Shown: positions 17,933 to 27,194 of the stretch, in pieces
How positions within the stretch are numbered: position 1 is the stretch's first letter
Layout: each line of letters starts with the position of its first letter
DNA from: Prochlorococcus sp. AG-409-M05
GTDB taxonomy: Bacteria > Cyanobacteriota > Cyanobacteriia > PCC-6307 > Cyanobiaceae
Direction of reading: 5' to 3'
Length of the DNA: 64,000 bases
NCBI GenBank assembly: GCA_003215435.1
Contig: QCKJ01000002.1
Location: 186,001-250,000 of the forward strand
Made by a program: the position numbers and the translations under genes
The notes under the pieces: model-generated
What the model saw: only the letters and a program-made list of their open reading frames with translations
The model's database searches: none
Told to the model about the DNA's origin: nothing

Positions 17933-19591
17933 ATGAATCTATCTAGCCAAAAACCATTTTCAGATTCACTTAAGAACCAAGATGATGGTGATGTTTATAT
18001 TTCTGAGATTCTTGCATCAATTCGTAGGCATCCTTTTGTCTTTGGTGCAATTACACTTACGTCTGTAATCCTTAGTGCTTTTCATGCATCTACACAAACC
18101 CCAGTTTGGGAGGGTTATTTTCAGATTGTTCTAGGAGGTAGTGACAGAACAGGAAATAAATTAGCTCAAAGCTTTGCCAGTATGTCTGGAGCAATACCTA
18201 TGGGTGGTGCAGGTGGTGGAGGCTTCGGAGAGCCAAGCGTTGATATAAAGACTGAGGTCACTGTTCTTCAGAGCCCATCTGTTCTTAACTCTGTTTTCTT
18301 GAAATGGAAAGAGTTGAAAATAGATAAAGGTGATAACGTTGATAATGTTAAGTTTGGATCTTGGGCCGGTGGTGTAAATATCAGAACTACCAAAGGTAGT
18401 CGAGTTTTGAGAATTGCTTATAGAGATACTAATAAAGATTTTGTGCTGCCCATTGTTAAACAAATAACTGTTGCATATCAAGATTATTCTGATCTTCAAA
18501 GAAAGGATAATTTAGATAATGGACTGCAATACACTAAGGAACAACTTGATATATTTAGAGAAGTAGCAGCTAATTCAAACAGCGTTCGTGATAGGTATCA
18601 ATTGCGTTATGGGATAAAGTCAGATAATTCTGAATCTTCGGGCCCGGCAATTGATTTTAATAGGGTTTTTAGTGGAGTAGATGATAGTGACCTGGTTGGG
18701 GGATTGGTTAACTCTTCAGGGTCTGGTACTTATAATCGGAATGAAAATTCAATTTCTCAATTAGCTTCAATTAATAAAGAACTACGTAGGCGTAGAGAAA
18801 TATTTACTGAAGAAGATCCATCTATAAAAGCATTGCTTCGTGTTAGGAAGTCATTGAGAAAATATATTGAAGCTAGTGCTAATGGCTTTATGGCAGAGCC
18901 TGATATGAATGCTGGTGATGATAAAGCTTTAGATATCATGCTTCGTTATCAAGAGTTAAATAGGAAAGCAAAAAGAGATTACTTCACGCTTTCCCGCCTT
19001 GAGGACAATCTTCTTCGCCTTCAGCTTGAGAAGGCTCGTACTCCTAATCCTTGGAGATTAGTTTCTTACCCTGAATTACTTGATGCCCCAGTTAGTCCAA
19101 ATAAAAGACAGATTGTTATGTTTGGCTGGCTGATTGGTTTAGTCCTAGGTACTGGATCAGCTTTTGCAATAGATAAACAAAGTGGGCTGATTTTTGCCAA
19201 AAGAGTACTTGAAGAGGTTGTTCCTTATCCTTTATTGGCTTCAATTCCTGCCAAAAAACCTGAAAATTGGTCTATCCCAATTGGATTGATGTCTGAAGGC
19301 CCCTTAGGGGGGAAGGTAAATGGTTCTGTTGGTCTTGTCCCAATAGGAAACTTACCGAAAGACCAATTGGATGAATTTACAAAACAATTGACAACTTCTC
19401 TTGGGAGTAGGGACTTGGTAGTAAGTCGCGATCCACGTGAAACTCGGAAGTGTTCTTCACAGATTCTTATCATCTCCCTCGGAACAAGTAAGTCAGATGA
19501 CCTGAAGAAAACATTTCAGGACTTAGCTCTTCAGGGCGCCCCTGTCTCAGGGTGGGTGATGCTTGACCCTGGACCAAAAGGTCTTTTTTAA
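17933..19591 (+). CDS. Wzz-type polysaccharide chain-length protein with remnant kinase tail
   Basis: This 552-residue inner-membrane protein controls polymer length and links Wzy to Wza. The first membrane segment is near residues 35-50, and a long periplasmic domain follows with a coiled-coil-rich region (about 195-370). The PNPWRLVSYPELLDAPVSP motif precedes the second membrane helix (about 390-410), as in PCP-2a co-polymerases. The tail (about 415-552) lacks any Walker A or B motif. It does end with a strand-helix-strand segment (ILIISLGTSK... GWVMLDP) like the last part of a tyrosine-kinase domain. It lies 8 bases after the export gene and 3 bases before galE. Confidence 0.83.
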   Translation: MNLSSQKPFSDSLKNQDDGDVYISEILASIRRHPFVFGAITLTSVILSAFHASTQTPVWEGYFQIVLGGSDRTGNKLAQSFASMSGAIPMGGAGGGGFGEPSVDIKTEVTVLQSPSVLNSVFLKWKELKIDKGDNVDNVKFGSWAGGVNIRTTKGSRVLRIAYRDTNKDFVLPIVKQITVAYQDYSDLQRKDNLDNGLQYTKEQLDIFREVAANSNSVRDRYQLRYGIKSDNSESSGPAIDFNRVFSGVDDSDLVGGLVNSSGSGTYNRNENSISQLASINKELRRRREIFTEEDPSIKALLRVRKSLRKYIEASANGFMAEPDMNAGDDKALDIMLRYQELNRKAKRDYFTLSRLEDNLLRLQLEKARTPNPWRLVSYPELLDAPVSPNKRQIVMFGWLIGLVLGTGSAFAIDKQSGLIFAKRVLEEVVPYPLLASIPAKKPENWSIPIGLMSEGPLGGKVNGSVGLVPIGNLPKDQLDEFTKQLTTSLGSRDLVVSRDPRETRKCSSQILIISLGTSKSDDLKKTFQDLALQGAPVSGWVMLDPGPKGLF

Positions 19592-19594
19592 ACA

Positions 19595-20689
19595 ATGGCA
19601 CGACTCCTAATAACTGGAGGAGCAGGCTTCATTGGCAGCCACACTTGCCTTGTTTTGTTGAATGCTGGCCACGACTTAATTGTTCTTGATAACTATTCAA
19701 ATAGCTCACCCAAGGCACTTGAGCGAGTTATTGAACTAGCAAGTCTTTCTTTAGAAAAGGCCACTCTGCGCTTGGAAGTTGTTCAGGGTGATGTCCGGGA
19801 TGAAGGGATACTTGAAAGACTTTTCCTGGAAGGGAGCCAAGCAGGTCGCCCTATAGAGGCAGTGATTCATTTTGCAGGTTTAAAAGCTGTAGCTGAATCA
19901 TTTCTGAAACCTACTAGTTATTGGAGCGTCAATGTTTGTGGCTCTCAGGCTTTGCTCTCAAAGATGGAGGCCTATGGCTGTAAAACAATCGTTTTTAGTA
20001 GCAGTGCGACTTTGTATGGCGCTGCAAAATCTTCCCCTATCCCAGAGACAGCACCAATCCGCCCGGTTAATCCTTATGGAGCAACAAAAGCGGCTGTCGA
20101 AATGATGTTGGCTGATTTAGCTGGTTGTAGTGGAAATGACGCTCCCTTTCAAACCAGTCAAAATGGTTGGCGTATTGCTCGTCTTCGCTATTTCAACCCA
20201 GTAGGAGCACATCCTAGTGGGCGTATTGGCGAAGACCCTAGTGGGCACCCAAATAATCTTTTCCCAATACTGAGTCAGTTAGCCATAAAGCGAAGAAGTT
20301 CCTTTAAGGTTTTTGGTAGTGATTGGCCAACACCTGATGGAACAGGAGTTCGTGACTATATCCATGTAATGGATGTGGCTGAAGGACATACTGCTGCTTT
20401 AGATGCTCTCCTTACTTCAGGGCCTCAACTAATCACCTTGAACCTTGGTAGTGGAAAAGGATATAGCGTTCTTGAAGTCCTGAAGGCTTTTGAAAAAGCT
20501 AGTGGTGTAACTGTTAACTATGAACTTGTTGATCGTAGACAAGGAGATGTCGCAATCACGGTAGCCGATCCGCAATTTGCATATAGAAGGCTTGGGTGGA
20601 AGCCAAAATTAAAGCTGAGTGACATGTGTAGAGATGTTTGGACATGGCAATCGGCCAATCCTCTTGGCTTCCACAACGAGGCAGCTTAA
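19595..20689 (+). CDS. galE: UDP-glucose 4-epimerase
   Basis: The 364-residue short-chain dehydrogenase-fold enzyme interconverts UDP-glucose and UDP-galactose using bound NAD+. GGAGFIGSHTCLVLL binds NAD. VIHFAGLKAVAES, SSSATLYG with catalytic Ser, and NPYGATKAAVE with the Y-x-x-x-K pair are all present. DGTGVRDYIHVMDVAEGH is the GalE-type C-terminal signature. There is a short insert near AGCSGNDAPFQTSQNG (about residues 176-192). Its stop TAA shares its last A with the ATG of the next gene (TAATG), so the two are coupled. It supplies galactose-type sugars to the polysaccharide. Specificity for acetylated sugars cannot be excluded. Confidence 0.92.
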   Translation: MARLLITGGAGFIGSHTCLVLLNAGHDLIVLDNYSNSSPKALERVIELASLSLEKATLRLEVVQGDVRDEGILERLFLEGSQAGRPIEAVIHFAGLKAVAESFLKPTSYWSVNVCGSQALLSKMEAYGCKTIVFSSSATLYGAAKSSPIPETAPIRPVNPYGATKAAVEMMLADLAGCSGNDAPFQTSQNGWRIARLRYFNPVGAHPSGRIGEDPSGHPNNLFPILSQLAIKRRSSFKVFGSDWPTPDGTGVRDYIHVMDVAEGHTAALDALLTSGPQLITLNLGSGKGYSVLEVLKAFEKASGVTVNYELVDRRQGDVAITVADPQFAYRRLGWKPKLKLSDMCRDVWTWQSANPLGFHNEAA

Positions 20690-22854
20690 TGAAATTATCT
20701 CGTTTGGTTAGGTTTGCAGGAAGCGCTCTACTCGTTCAACTTTTCCCTTCACCAGCTGTTCAAGCTGAACAGCTCTTATCAGAAGAAGACTTGCAATTTG
20801 AGTCGGAACAATCCAGTGCGCTTAACTCTTCCAATAGTCAACTGGCTCCTCTCTTTAGAGAATTATTTCCGCGCCTCACTAATAGGCAGGATGAGCAAGT
20901 AAAAAGCGACTCCTTTTCGAAAGGAAAGCAATCATTTGCAAAGAAATCCTTAGCAAGGAACACTCGGAAAAATAACAAGCTTCCACTTAATTGGGTACCA
21001 GAACCAGTGGCAAAGAGGGCTCCATTTTTGAAGTCTCCTGATTGGGAAGAAATCCCAGCAAGTAATGATTTTGAGCAAGCAGATTTGCAATGGGAAGTGA
21101 TCCCTCAATCAGATGTTTTATTGGAAGCTGAGCAAATCCAGAAAGAAGCTGCTTTGAACCTTCCTATGCCTGAAAGCTTTGATCAGGCACAGGAAATGTT
21201 GAATAGTTTGATGCCGAGGCACGAGGATTATTTGCCACCTCTTCGATTAGGTGAGGGAGTCCCAACTGCTAATCAGCTATTTGAACAAGATATGCGAATT
21301 AGTGCATTTCAATTGTCGCCGTTTCGTGGTGGTGACCCTGGGGGCACAGGCAATCAAAATTATGGGATGAGGTTTGATATAGGTGTTAAAGACTGGTTAC
21401 AGGTTTCTGCTTTTGCCTCCCAAGCTGATGATCCTCTTTATGCACCAATTAAGGGATTGAACAGTCAACCCTCAAATTTTTGGGAAAGCTACGGTGGAGC
21501 GGCCCAAGTACGTATTGCAAGTGATGGGAATGGGTTGTATCCAGGAAGTCCTGGTAAGTTCTGGAACCTTGCCTTGGCTGGATCCCTTGAGGTGTGGAAT
21601 GTAGGTAGTGGAGGATGTGATTCCTTTAATTGCAAGGGCCAAGACACAGCTAGTCCAAATATCTTTAACAATTCAGGCCAGAGAGTTTATTCCAGGAATG
21701 TTATTGGCTCAGTTGCACTTCCCTTCTCATGGAATCCGTCTAGTCGGTGGCAGTTTAGTATCTCACCAGGAGTAAGTTTCCTTCCAGAAACGCAAGGTGG
21801 CGCGCCGGGGCAAGGAGGAGAGGGAACCTTTTATGGAAATAACACATGGTTGTCGAGTGGGGCACTATGGCGACCTATCCCAGAATTAGAGCTTTTTAGC
21901 TCAGCAATCTTTCCATTTGGACCAGGAACTAATAGTTTTGATGATCATTTAACTTTCAGTAAAGTCCCAATCCTTACTGGAGGACTTATATGGAATCTCA
22001 ATCCTCGAATTGCTCTTGAAGGTACTCTGACTAATGGATGGGGGGCGACTCCGGCGACAGCTTTATTAGCTTTACCTTCAGCTAATCAGGTTGGATACTC
22101 GGCTCTCTTTCGCTATACATCAGGTGCCATTGACACTCCTCAACTCCCCTTAACACCCCGACAATTTTCCTTGGCTGCAGGTGGTCTGACTGTTAATACT
22201 GCGCTGATTCCCCCTGATGGATTTGCTCACCTTTGGGGGAATGCAGATAGTGAAGGGAACTTATTTGGATCTGTTAGTTACTCACTCTCGAATATTTTTC
22301 AGCTTGATCTCTACAAAGCTGGTTACTTTAGAAACTTGATGCCTGTAGGTGGAGAGCCGTCCTCAAGCTTGGCGAGTACATATGCAAGTGACCGTGGCTT
22401 TAACTGGAGAGTTGGGGGTAAGGCTGTTGCTCTAAGTCCAATGAGAGGGGCCCCTCTGTGGACTTCAGGAAAGATAAGCTTTGGTAGGAATAATGATCCT
22501 GCAAGTTACCAAGGCTATACATTTTTCGAATCTATAAACACTTGGGAAGCGACTTCCTGGCTGGCTTTGAATATTAACCCTAAATTTGCATGGAGTGGCG
22601 TGAGTAATCCATGGGGTATAGGTTTTAGTGGCAATTTTCAGCTTGGAGCAAGTTTTCAAGTAATACCAGAAGTTAATGTTGTTGCTTCTCATTTAAAAGC
22701 AACCAATGCAACCTTCGCATTGCGTTGGATTGCAGACCCAGAGACTACATTTCTTGATCTATATATGAGTAATGCCGCAGGTCTGGTAGACATGGGACAG
22801 TTAATGGGATCTAAAGATATACGGTTTGGAACTCGAGTGACTACGATTTTTTAA
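20689..22854 (+). CDS. Predicted outer-membrane beta-barrel protein of the polysaccharide operon
   Basis: I do not recognise a named family with certainty. The ATG at 20689 overlaps the galE stop and gives 721 residues with a clear signal peptide (MKLSRLVRFAGSALL... PAVQAEQ, cleavage near residue 26). Residues 30-190 are polar and acidic, probably a periplasmic spacer. From about residue 190 to the C-terminal ITTIF-like aromatic end the sequence alternates polar and hydrophobic residues, with many G, N, W and F, as in beta-barrels. Segments such as FDIGVKDWLQVSAFAS and LEVWNVGSGG look like barrel strands. YjbH-like exopolysaccharide barrels are a possible analogy. Position after wza-wzz-galE suggests polymer export or anchoring. 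Confidence 0.7.
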   Translation: MKLSRLVRFAGSALLVQLFPSPAVQAEQLLSEEDLQFESEQSSALNSSNSQLAPLFRELFPRLTNRQDEQVKSDSFSKGKQSFAKKSLARNTRKNNKLPLNWVPEPVAKRAPFLKSPDWEEIPASNDFEQADLQWEVIPQSDVLLEAEQIQKEAALNLPMPESFDQAQEMLNSLMPRHEDYLPPLRLGEGVPTANQLFEQDMRISAFQLSPFRGGDPGGTGNQNYGMRFDIGVKDWLQVSAFASQADDPLYAPIKGLNSQPSNFWESYGGAAQVRIASDGNGLYPGSPGKFWNLALAGSLEVWNVGSGGCDSFNCKGQDTASPNIFNNSGQRVYSRNVIGSVALPFSWNPSSRWQFSISPGVSFLPETQGGAPGQGGEGTFYGNNTWLSSGALWRPIPELELFSSAIFPFGPGTNSFDDHLTFSKVPILTGGLIWNLNPRIALEGTLTNGWGATPATALLALPSANQVGYSALFRYTSGAIDTPQLPLTPRQFSLAAGGLTVNTALIPPDGFAHLWGNADSEGNLFGSVSYSLSNIFQLDLYKAGYFRNLMPVGGEPSSSLASTYASDRGFNWRVGGKAVALSPMRGAPLWTSGKISFGRNNDPASYQGYTFFESINTWEATSWLALNINPKFAWSGVSNPWGIGFSGNFQLGASFQVIPEVNVVASHLKATNATFALRWIADPETTFLDLYMSNAAGLVDMGQLMGSKDIRFGTRVTTIF

Positions 22855-22860
22855 AAAGGT

Positions 22861-24285
22861 TTAGTCAGCTTTTTGGAGAAGCAGATTTATTCCATTTACT
22901 GAACGGAGAGTTAGTCGGCTCATTAACTCGGGAGTGTGACCAGAGATCAAAGAAAGGTTGTAACGCCTAACTAATTCTGCTAGCACAAGTATGGCTTCTT
23001 GTTGCGCAAAGGCAGCACCAGGGCATTTTCTTGGACCTAAGCCGAATGGCAGGAATGCGTCTCTCATCCACGTCCTTTCCTTGTCCTCTAAGAAACGGTC
23101 TGGTCTAAAAGCCTGCGGGTCGGGCCAATGGTTTTCATGCCGTTGAATCACCCATGGGGAAAGAGTTAGTAGCGCACCTAAGGGACACCGTCTCTTTTCG
23201 CCATTTGGCACTGATAGTGTTGTCTCAGATTGGCTCCTTTCTCTAATGAAAAAGCCTACAGGTGGATAAAGTCGAAGCGTTTCATTAAATACTGCGACAC
23301 AATATTTTAAGTGGCGCAAATCATCAGCTCTTAACATCTCATTTGGTTGTCTATCTTTTGAAATTTCTTTAACTTCTTCTCTGACACGCTGTTGGTCCTT
23401 TGGTGAGAAGGCCAACAACCAGCTTGCCATTCCTAAAGAGCTGGCGGATGTCTCGTGCCCTGCAAGAAATAAAAAACATATTTGATCTACAAGCTCTTCT
23501 TTAGAAAAGCTTCGATGGGTTTGCTGATCTTGAGAAGTGATTAAGCAGTCAAGAAGATCTACTGGGTTTAAATGACTAGGTGGGTTCCTCGAATGTTGTT
23601 CTAGACGGTCTTCAATTGCCTTAAGGATCCATTCCCTGATGATATTTGCATCTTTCTGTAAGCTTTTTTGAACCCAAGTTTTGGGGAGACGAAGGAACCT
23701 TAAAACCAGCGCCCTCCCAGCTCTTCGTTGGTAACGAGCAAATGCCTCGAATATTTTAATGGCCTCCCCTCCTCCTAAAGGCCTACTGAGAATGGTCCGC
23801 ATGATCACATCAGCAGTGACAAGAGTCATCTCTTTATCTATATCTATATATGGATTGTCTTTCTGTAGTTCAAGACGGTCAAGAAGAGCCTTTGTTGCAT
23901 CAGACATCGCTGGAAACACACGCTTTAACTCTGCGACTTGAAAGGCTTGATCAATCAAGCGGCGTTGCCATTGCCATTCCTCCCCATTGACTGAGAAAAT
24001 CGCTCTTCCTATAAGAGGTTCCAAGATCCATAGGGTATAGGGATGTTTTGGGAATTGATCAACTTCTTCTACTAGGACCTTTCGGATGAGGGGGGGTGAA
24101 TTAACCAGAAAGACCGGAAGACCAAGTAGGTTTAATTCCCCTAGAGGGATTCGGAAGTCCCATTCATTTAGGAGTCCAAACCAAGACTTCCATCCTCTCG
24201 CAAGTCTGCGGAGAATATTCGATGTGTATGGAAGTGGTTTTGGCCAGGGAGGGATGGATCTCTTTGGAGATAATCTTTCAGTCAT
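22861..24285 (-). CDS. Cytochrome P450
   Basis: Reading from the ATG at 24285 gives 474 residues; an earlier start at 24330 would overlap the upstream gene. The I-helix LFLAGHETSASSLG has the A-G-x-E-T oxygen-activation motif. ETLRLYPPVG is the E-x-x-R of the K-helix. FLPFGLGPRKCPGAAF supplies the haem-ligand Cys near residue 421. There is no N-terminal membrane anchor, so it should be soluble and need ferredoxin for electrons. It most resembles class I bacterial fatty-acid-type P450s (CYP110-like), which hydroxylate long acyl chains. It follows the hydrolase-like gene by 7 bases, probably in one operon. Substrate is inferred from the polyketide context. Confidence 0.9.
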   Translation of the reverse strand: MTERLSPKRSIPPWPKPLPYTSNILRRLARGWKSWFGLLNEWDFRIPLGELNLLGLPVFLVNSPPLIRKVLVEEVDQFPKHPYTLWILEPLIGRAIFSVNGEEWQWQRRLIDQAFQVAELKRVFPAMSDATKALLDRLELQKDNPYIDIDKEMTLVTADVIMRTILSRPLGGGEAIKIFEAFARYQRRAGRALVLRFLRLPKTWVQKSLQKDANIIREWILKAIEDRLEQHSRNPPSHLNPVDLLDCLITSQDQQTHRSFSKEELVDQICFLFLAGHETSASSLGMASWLLAFSPKDQQRVREEVKEISKDRQPNEMLRADDLRHLKYCVAVFNETLRLYPPVGFFIRERSQSETTLSVPNGEKRRCPLGALLTLSPWVIQRHENHWPDPQAFRPDRFLEDKERTWMRDAFLPFGLGPRKCPGAAFAQQEAILVLAELVRRYNLSLISGHTPELMSRLTLRSVNGINLLLQKAD

Positions 24286-24292
24286 AAGGATG

Positions 24293-25477
24293 CTAACTGG
24301 ATCTCCATAGCAGCAGATTTGGCAAATCAACGGCTTTGCATTGGTTCCGTAAATAGTCGAAGTGGAGTTCGAATTGATTGCCGAGCATTTCCCATCGATG
24401 GGTTAGTTTTCTTGGTTGTGCCAGGTTAATTAGATCCATCTGTGGATAAGATCCCCTATTGGGCTCAGAAAGTCCACAGCTACTGAAAGGATTCACTCCA
24501 GCAAAACATAAGAAATCTTGGTATGACGTGACATCACGCCATGGAATCAGTGGTTTTTTAGTTAAAACTTCAAGGTCATTCCTAAACCTCTTTGCTTTCG
24601 GATAGACGGATAAATTTGCAAAATTTTGACCAAGCGTAAGCAACTCTAGCTTTGGTAAAATGATAGAAGCTTCTGGATTTCGACGCAGTTCTGCTGTCAG
24701 CATTACTAACACAAATGTACCGCTACTATGGCCAACTAATCTAATTTTCTTTGCTGGATTTTGTCTCTCTAGATTAATTAATTCACTTGCTAGCTTCTTG
24801 ACCCGTTCAACCAAAGTACTATCACGTGCTTGACCTAACCGATGAGTAAAAAGAATTGATCGAGTGAGCCAGATGACACCAAGCTTTTCCGCAAGTTTCC
24901 AAGCATTAAGTAGAATCAAAGAGGCAACTATTAAACCTACTAATAATTTTACTGTTGGGACAACATCAAGAATATTCAGTCCAGTAATTACAAAGATGGC
25001 CGTAGCGATAGCAATGCTTAATGAAATAAGAAAAAAAAGTAATGGGTATGCACCACACAATGCAACACCAGGACAAAGTTTTGCGACACGAATCACACAA
25101 CCTTGGAGTAAGTAGAATGATGCATATCTCCAGCATTGTCTCAGGAGTTCTAAGGGTTGTCGAGGCCAATTCTCCCTGGCGATATCATCCCAATGAAGGA
25201 AGCAAAGCTCTGTCAATGCTTGAGCATTCTCTCTTCTTTTGGCCCCTTTTATTGCCTGTAAAGGCCAACGACTGATGACCCCATTGTGATTACGTCTGCC
25301 TAGACGATGGCCTTTTGACTTTAATTCTGCCTGAAAAAGTCGTTGATAATGTGTCGCTCCTCTTGGGTCGAAGCCACTTAGGAAGTAAGTACGGTATGAC
25401 AGGAGACCATTAGATGATGGTTCCTGAGATTTTGAGGTTAGCCCCCTACCATGTTTATCAAAGTCGGATTTTGGCAC
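24293..25477 (-). CDS. Membrane-anchored alpha/beta-hydrolase-like protein
   Basis: No named family is certain. The 394-residue protein has two adjacent hydrophobic segments (about residues 118-180) flanked by soluble parts. After them, IRLVGHSSGTFVLVML shows the G-H-S-S-G nucleophile elbow of alpha/beta-hydrolases, with Ser as the likely nucleophile. A late LHFDY His could complete a triad, but this is not proved. The start is a GTG at 25477, and the frame has no later ATG before the conserved part. Its first 27 bases overlap head-to-head with the SRPBCC gene on the plus strand. An acyl-hydrolase or acyltransferase acting with the P450 on a lipid is plausible. Confidence 0.65.
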   Translation of the reverse strand: MPKSDFDKHGRGLTSKSQEPSSNGLLSYRTYFLSGFDPRGATHYQRLFQAELKSKGHRLGRRNHNGVISRWPLQAIKGAKRRENAQALTELCFLHWDDIARENWPRQPLELLRQCWRYASFYLLQGCVIRVAKLCPGVALCGAYPLLFFLISLSIAIATAIFVITGLNILDVVPTVKLLVGLIVASLILLNAWKLAEKLGVIWLTRSILFTHRLGQARDSTLVERVKKLASELINLERQNPAKKIRLVGHSSGTFVLVMLTAELRRNPEASIILPKLELLTLGQNFANLSVYPKAKRFRNDLEVLTKKPLIPWRDVTSYQDFLCFAGVNPFSSCGLSEPNRGSYPQMDLINLAQPRKLTHRWEMLGNQFELHFDYLRNQCKAVDLPNLLLWRSS

Positions 25478-26035
25478 AAGATATGGCGAAGGACTTCTTT
25501 GACTGGTGTTCTTTCCTTTGGCCTAATCGTAGGACTTCCATCTCCTATCGGTTCCCTTGCTCATGAAAGTACAACTCCTGTCATTGAAAGCATAGAAGGT
25601 TTAACCACCGCGTCGATATTTGTTTCAGTTACTCCTGATCGCGCCTGGGATGTACTTACAGATTATGAAATAACAGGACCAGAAATGCCTGATATCAAAC
25701 TTGCCAAGGTTATCAGTAGACAAGGAGCGCGTATAAAACTTGCTCAGACATACCAAGCTGAATACACTTTCGGCTTAAAGATCTTTGCCTTATTAGAGAT
25801 TGAAGAAACCCCGAAAACTCAAATCAGTTATAAAATTTTAGAGGGTGAGCTTATTCGTAGTTTGTCCGGGAATTGGACGATTATTCCAGTAGAAGGGGGG
25901 ACATTGATTCGGCATAAGATTGAAGTTGAGCCAGAGATCCCTGAGGTCTTGAGACCGATTTTTTTAGAGCTTAGCCAAAAGAATTTGAGTCAGTCGATGT
26001 TAATCCTTCGACGTTTAATGCTTGCAAGCCCATAA
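25451..26035 (+). CDS. Exported SRPBCC (START-like) domain protein
   Basis: The 194-residue protein has an N-terminal signal-like segment (basic FWHKIWRRT, then a hydrophobic stretch to about residue 37 ending IGSLAHES). The rest fits the SRPBCC helix-grip fold of the polyketide-cyclase/START group. ASIFVSVTPDRAWDVLTDYE is the usual first strand and helix of that fold. Such domains bind lipids, polyketides or quinones in a deep cavity. Its 3' end overlaps the converging GT2 gene by 65 bases, and its 5' end overlaps the hydrolase start. The tight packing within the polyketide cluster suggests it binds the product or an intermediate in the periplasm; that is inference. Confidence 0.72.
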   Translation: MFIKVGFWHKIWRRTSLTGVLSFGLIVGLPSPIGSLAHESTTPVIESIEGLTTASIFVSVTPDRAWDVLTDYEITGPEMPDIKLAKVISRQGARIKLAQTYQAEYTFGLKIFALLEIEETPKTQISYKILEGELIRSLSGNWTIIPVEGGTLIRHKIEVEPEIPEVLRPIFLELSQKNLSQSMLILRRLMLASP

Positions 26036-27194
26036 TCTCAACACCTTTTGGGCGCTTTGTTACTCGATAGATAACATCTCTCCATTCAACTTTTTTTATA
26101 GTGCAAGCTGCGATTGTTGCGAAGCCGTTTAATAGTTGGCCAGGAATTAATGCAATTGCCCACCATTGAAGGGATATGGGCTTTCTCTCCATGGCGATTC
26201 GCTCAATCCAAATTAGGAGGCCCACGCATCCAAGCTCATAGGCAATCACTGTGGCCCAGGCACCTTTCAGAATCCCTGCAAGTAAAATAGTCATTGACCC
26301 GATACCGTGCATGGCTACTAATGGCCAACCCGGGTGATGAAGTCGAGCGGTGAGTAGTTGACGAGTAAGCCAACGGGTTAGCTGGGGAAGAGTGATGTCA
26401 TCATCATTATCAACAATTAATAGTTCTGGTCTGAATTGGTAACTCAGTCCAAGCTGCTTGAGCGGCCCGAGTAACCCTGTATCTTCACAAAGACCATGAC
26501 GTAGGAGGTCTTTCCAATCTCCTTCATCAATAACTTTTCGACGAACTGCGAGTGATCCACCCCATGGGATCTCTAGCAAGGTCATTAATACAACAGCACC
26601 TGCATTCCAAACAGACCTACTCCATCCCATCAATGTTCCGTTGCTGGGGATAAACCAGCGATTGCCTGAAACGGCGCCAATACCAGGTTGAAAACATGCT
26701 TCCACTATGGATTCAAGCCAATTAGTGTTTACAACGGCATCCGCATCAATAACAGCTATTATTTCTGAGGAGTGGTGAAGGGAATCGAAGGCCTGAAGTA
26801 GGGATGCACATTTAAGAGAGCCTCGCTTTGGAATTGTTTTAAGAGGTTGAAGATTTACCTCCTCCCATGTTGGGTGATTATCAGTCTTTGACGAAGCAAA
26901 GTTTTGAATCACTTTCCAAGACGGGTCTGATGTTGAATCAACAACAACTTGTAATCGCCAACTCCCTAAATACTTCTGATTTGCCAGTGCATCCAACATC
27001 TTCGGAAGTGTTGGGTCTTCCCCACGTATGCATAAAATTACTTCTGTTGAGGGCCAATGCTTTTGTGGATTATTTTTCCAGCTTCGCTTCTCACCTCTTC
27101 GCGTGTTCACTGTCTTCGCGAAAAGACTTACCAATAAGGCCTGAAAACCAAGTACAAGGCTGAAGATTAGAAGAAGCCATTCTGAGCTTGTCAC
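25971..27194 (-). CDS. Membrane glycosyltransferase family 2
   Basis: This 407-residue processive-type GT2 has an N-terminal membrane helix (about 5-25) and two to three C-terminal ones (about 290-375). VILCIRGEDPTLPKML starts the GT-A domain. VIDADAVVNTNWLES carries the D-x-D metal site. LCEDTGLLGPL holds the E-D catalytic pair, and QLTRWLTRQL is the (Q/R)-x-x-R-W motif of ceramide-glucosyltransferase and cellulose-synthase-like enzymes. It starts with a GTG overlapping the PKS stop (GTGA), so it is translationally coupled to the polyketide synthase. Lipid glycosylation is the likely role, with the PKS-derived chain a candidate acceptor. Confidence 0.83.
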   Translation of the reverse strand: MTSSEWLLLIFSLVLGFQALLVSLFAKTVNTRRGEKRSWKNNPQKHWPSTEVILCIRGEDPTLPKMLDALANQKYLGSWRLQVVVDSTSDPSWKVIQNFASSKTDNHPTWEEVNLQPLKTIPKRGSLKCASLLQAFDSLHHSSEIIAVIDADAVVNTNWLESIVEACFQPGIGAVSGNRWFIPSNGTLMGWSRSVWNAGAVVLMTLLEIPWGGSLAVRRKVIDEGDWKDLLRHGLCEDTGLLGPLKQLGLSYQFRPELLIVDNDDDITLPQLTRWLTRQLLTARLHHPGWPLVAMHGIGSMTILLAGILKGAWATVIAYELGCVGLLIWIERIAMERKPISLQWWAIALIPGQLLNGFATIAACTIKKVEWRDVIYRVTKRPKGVEIMGLQALNVEGLTSTDSNSFG

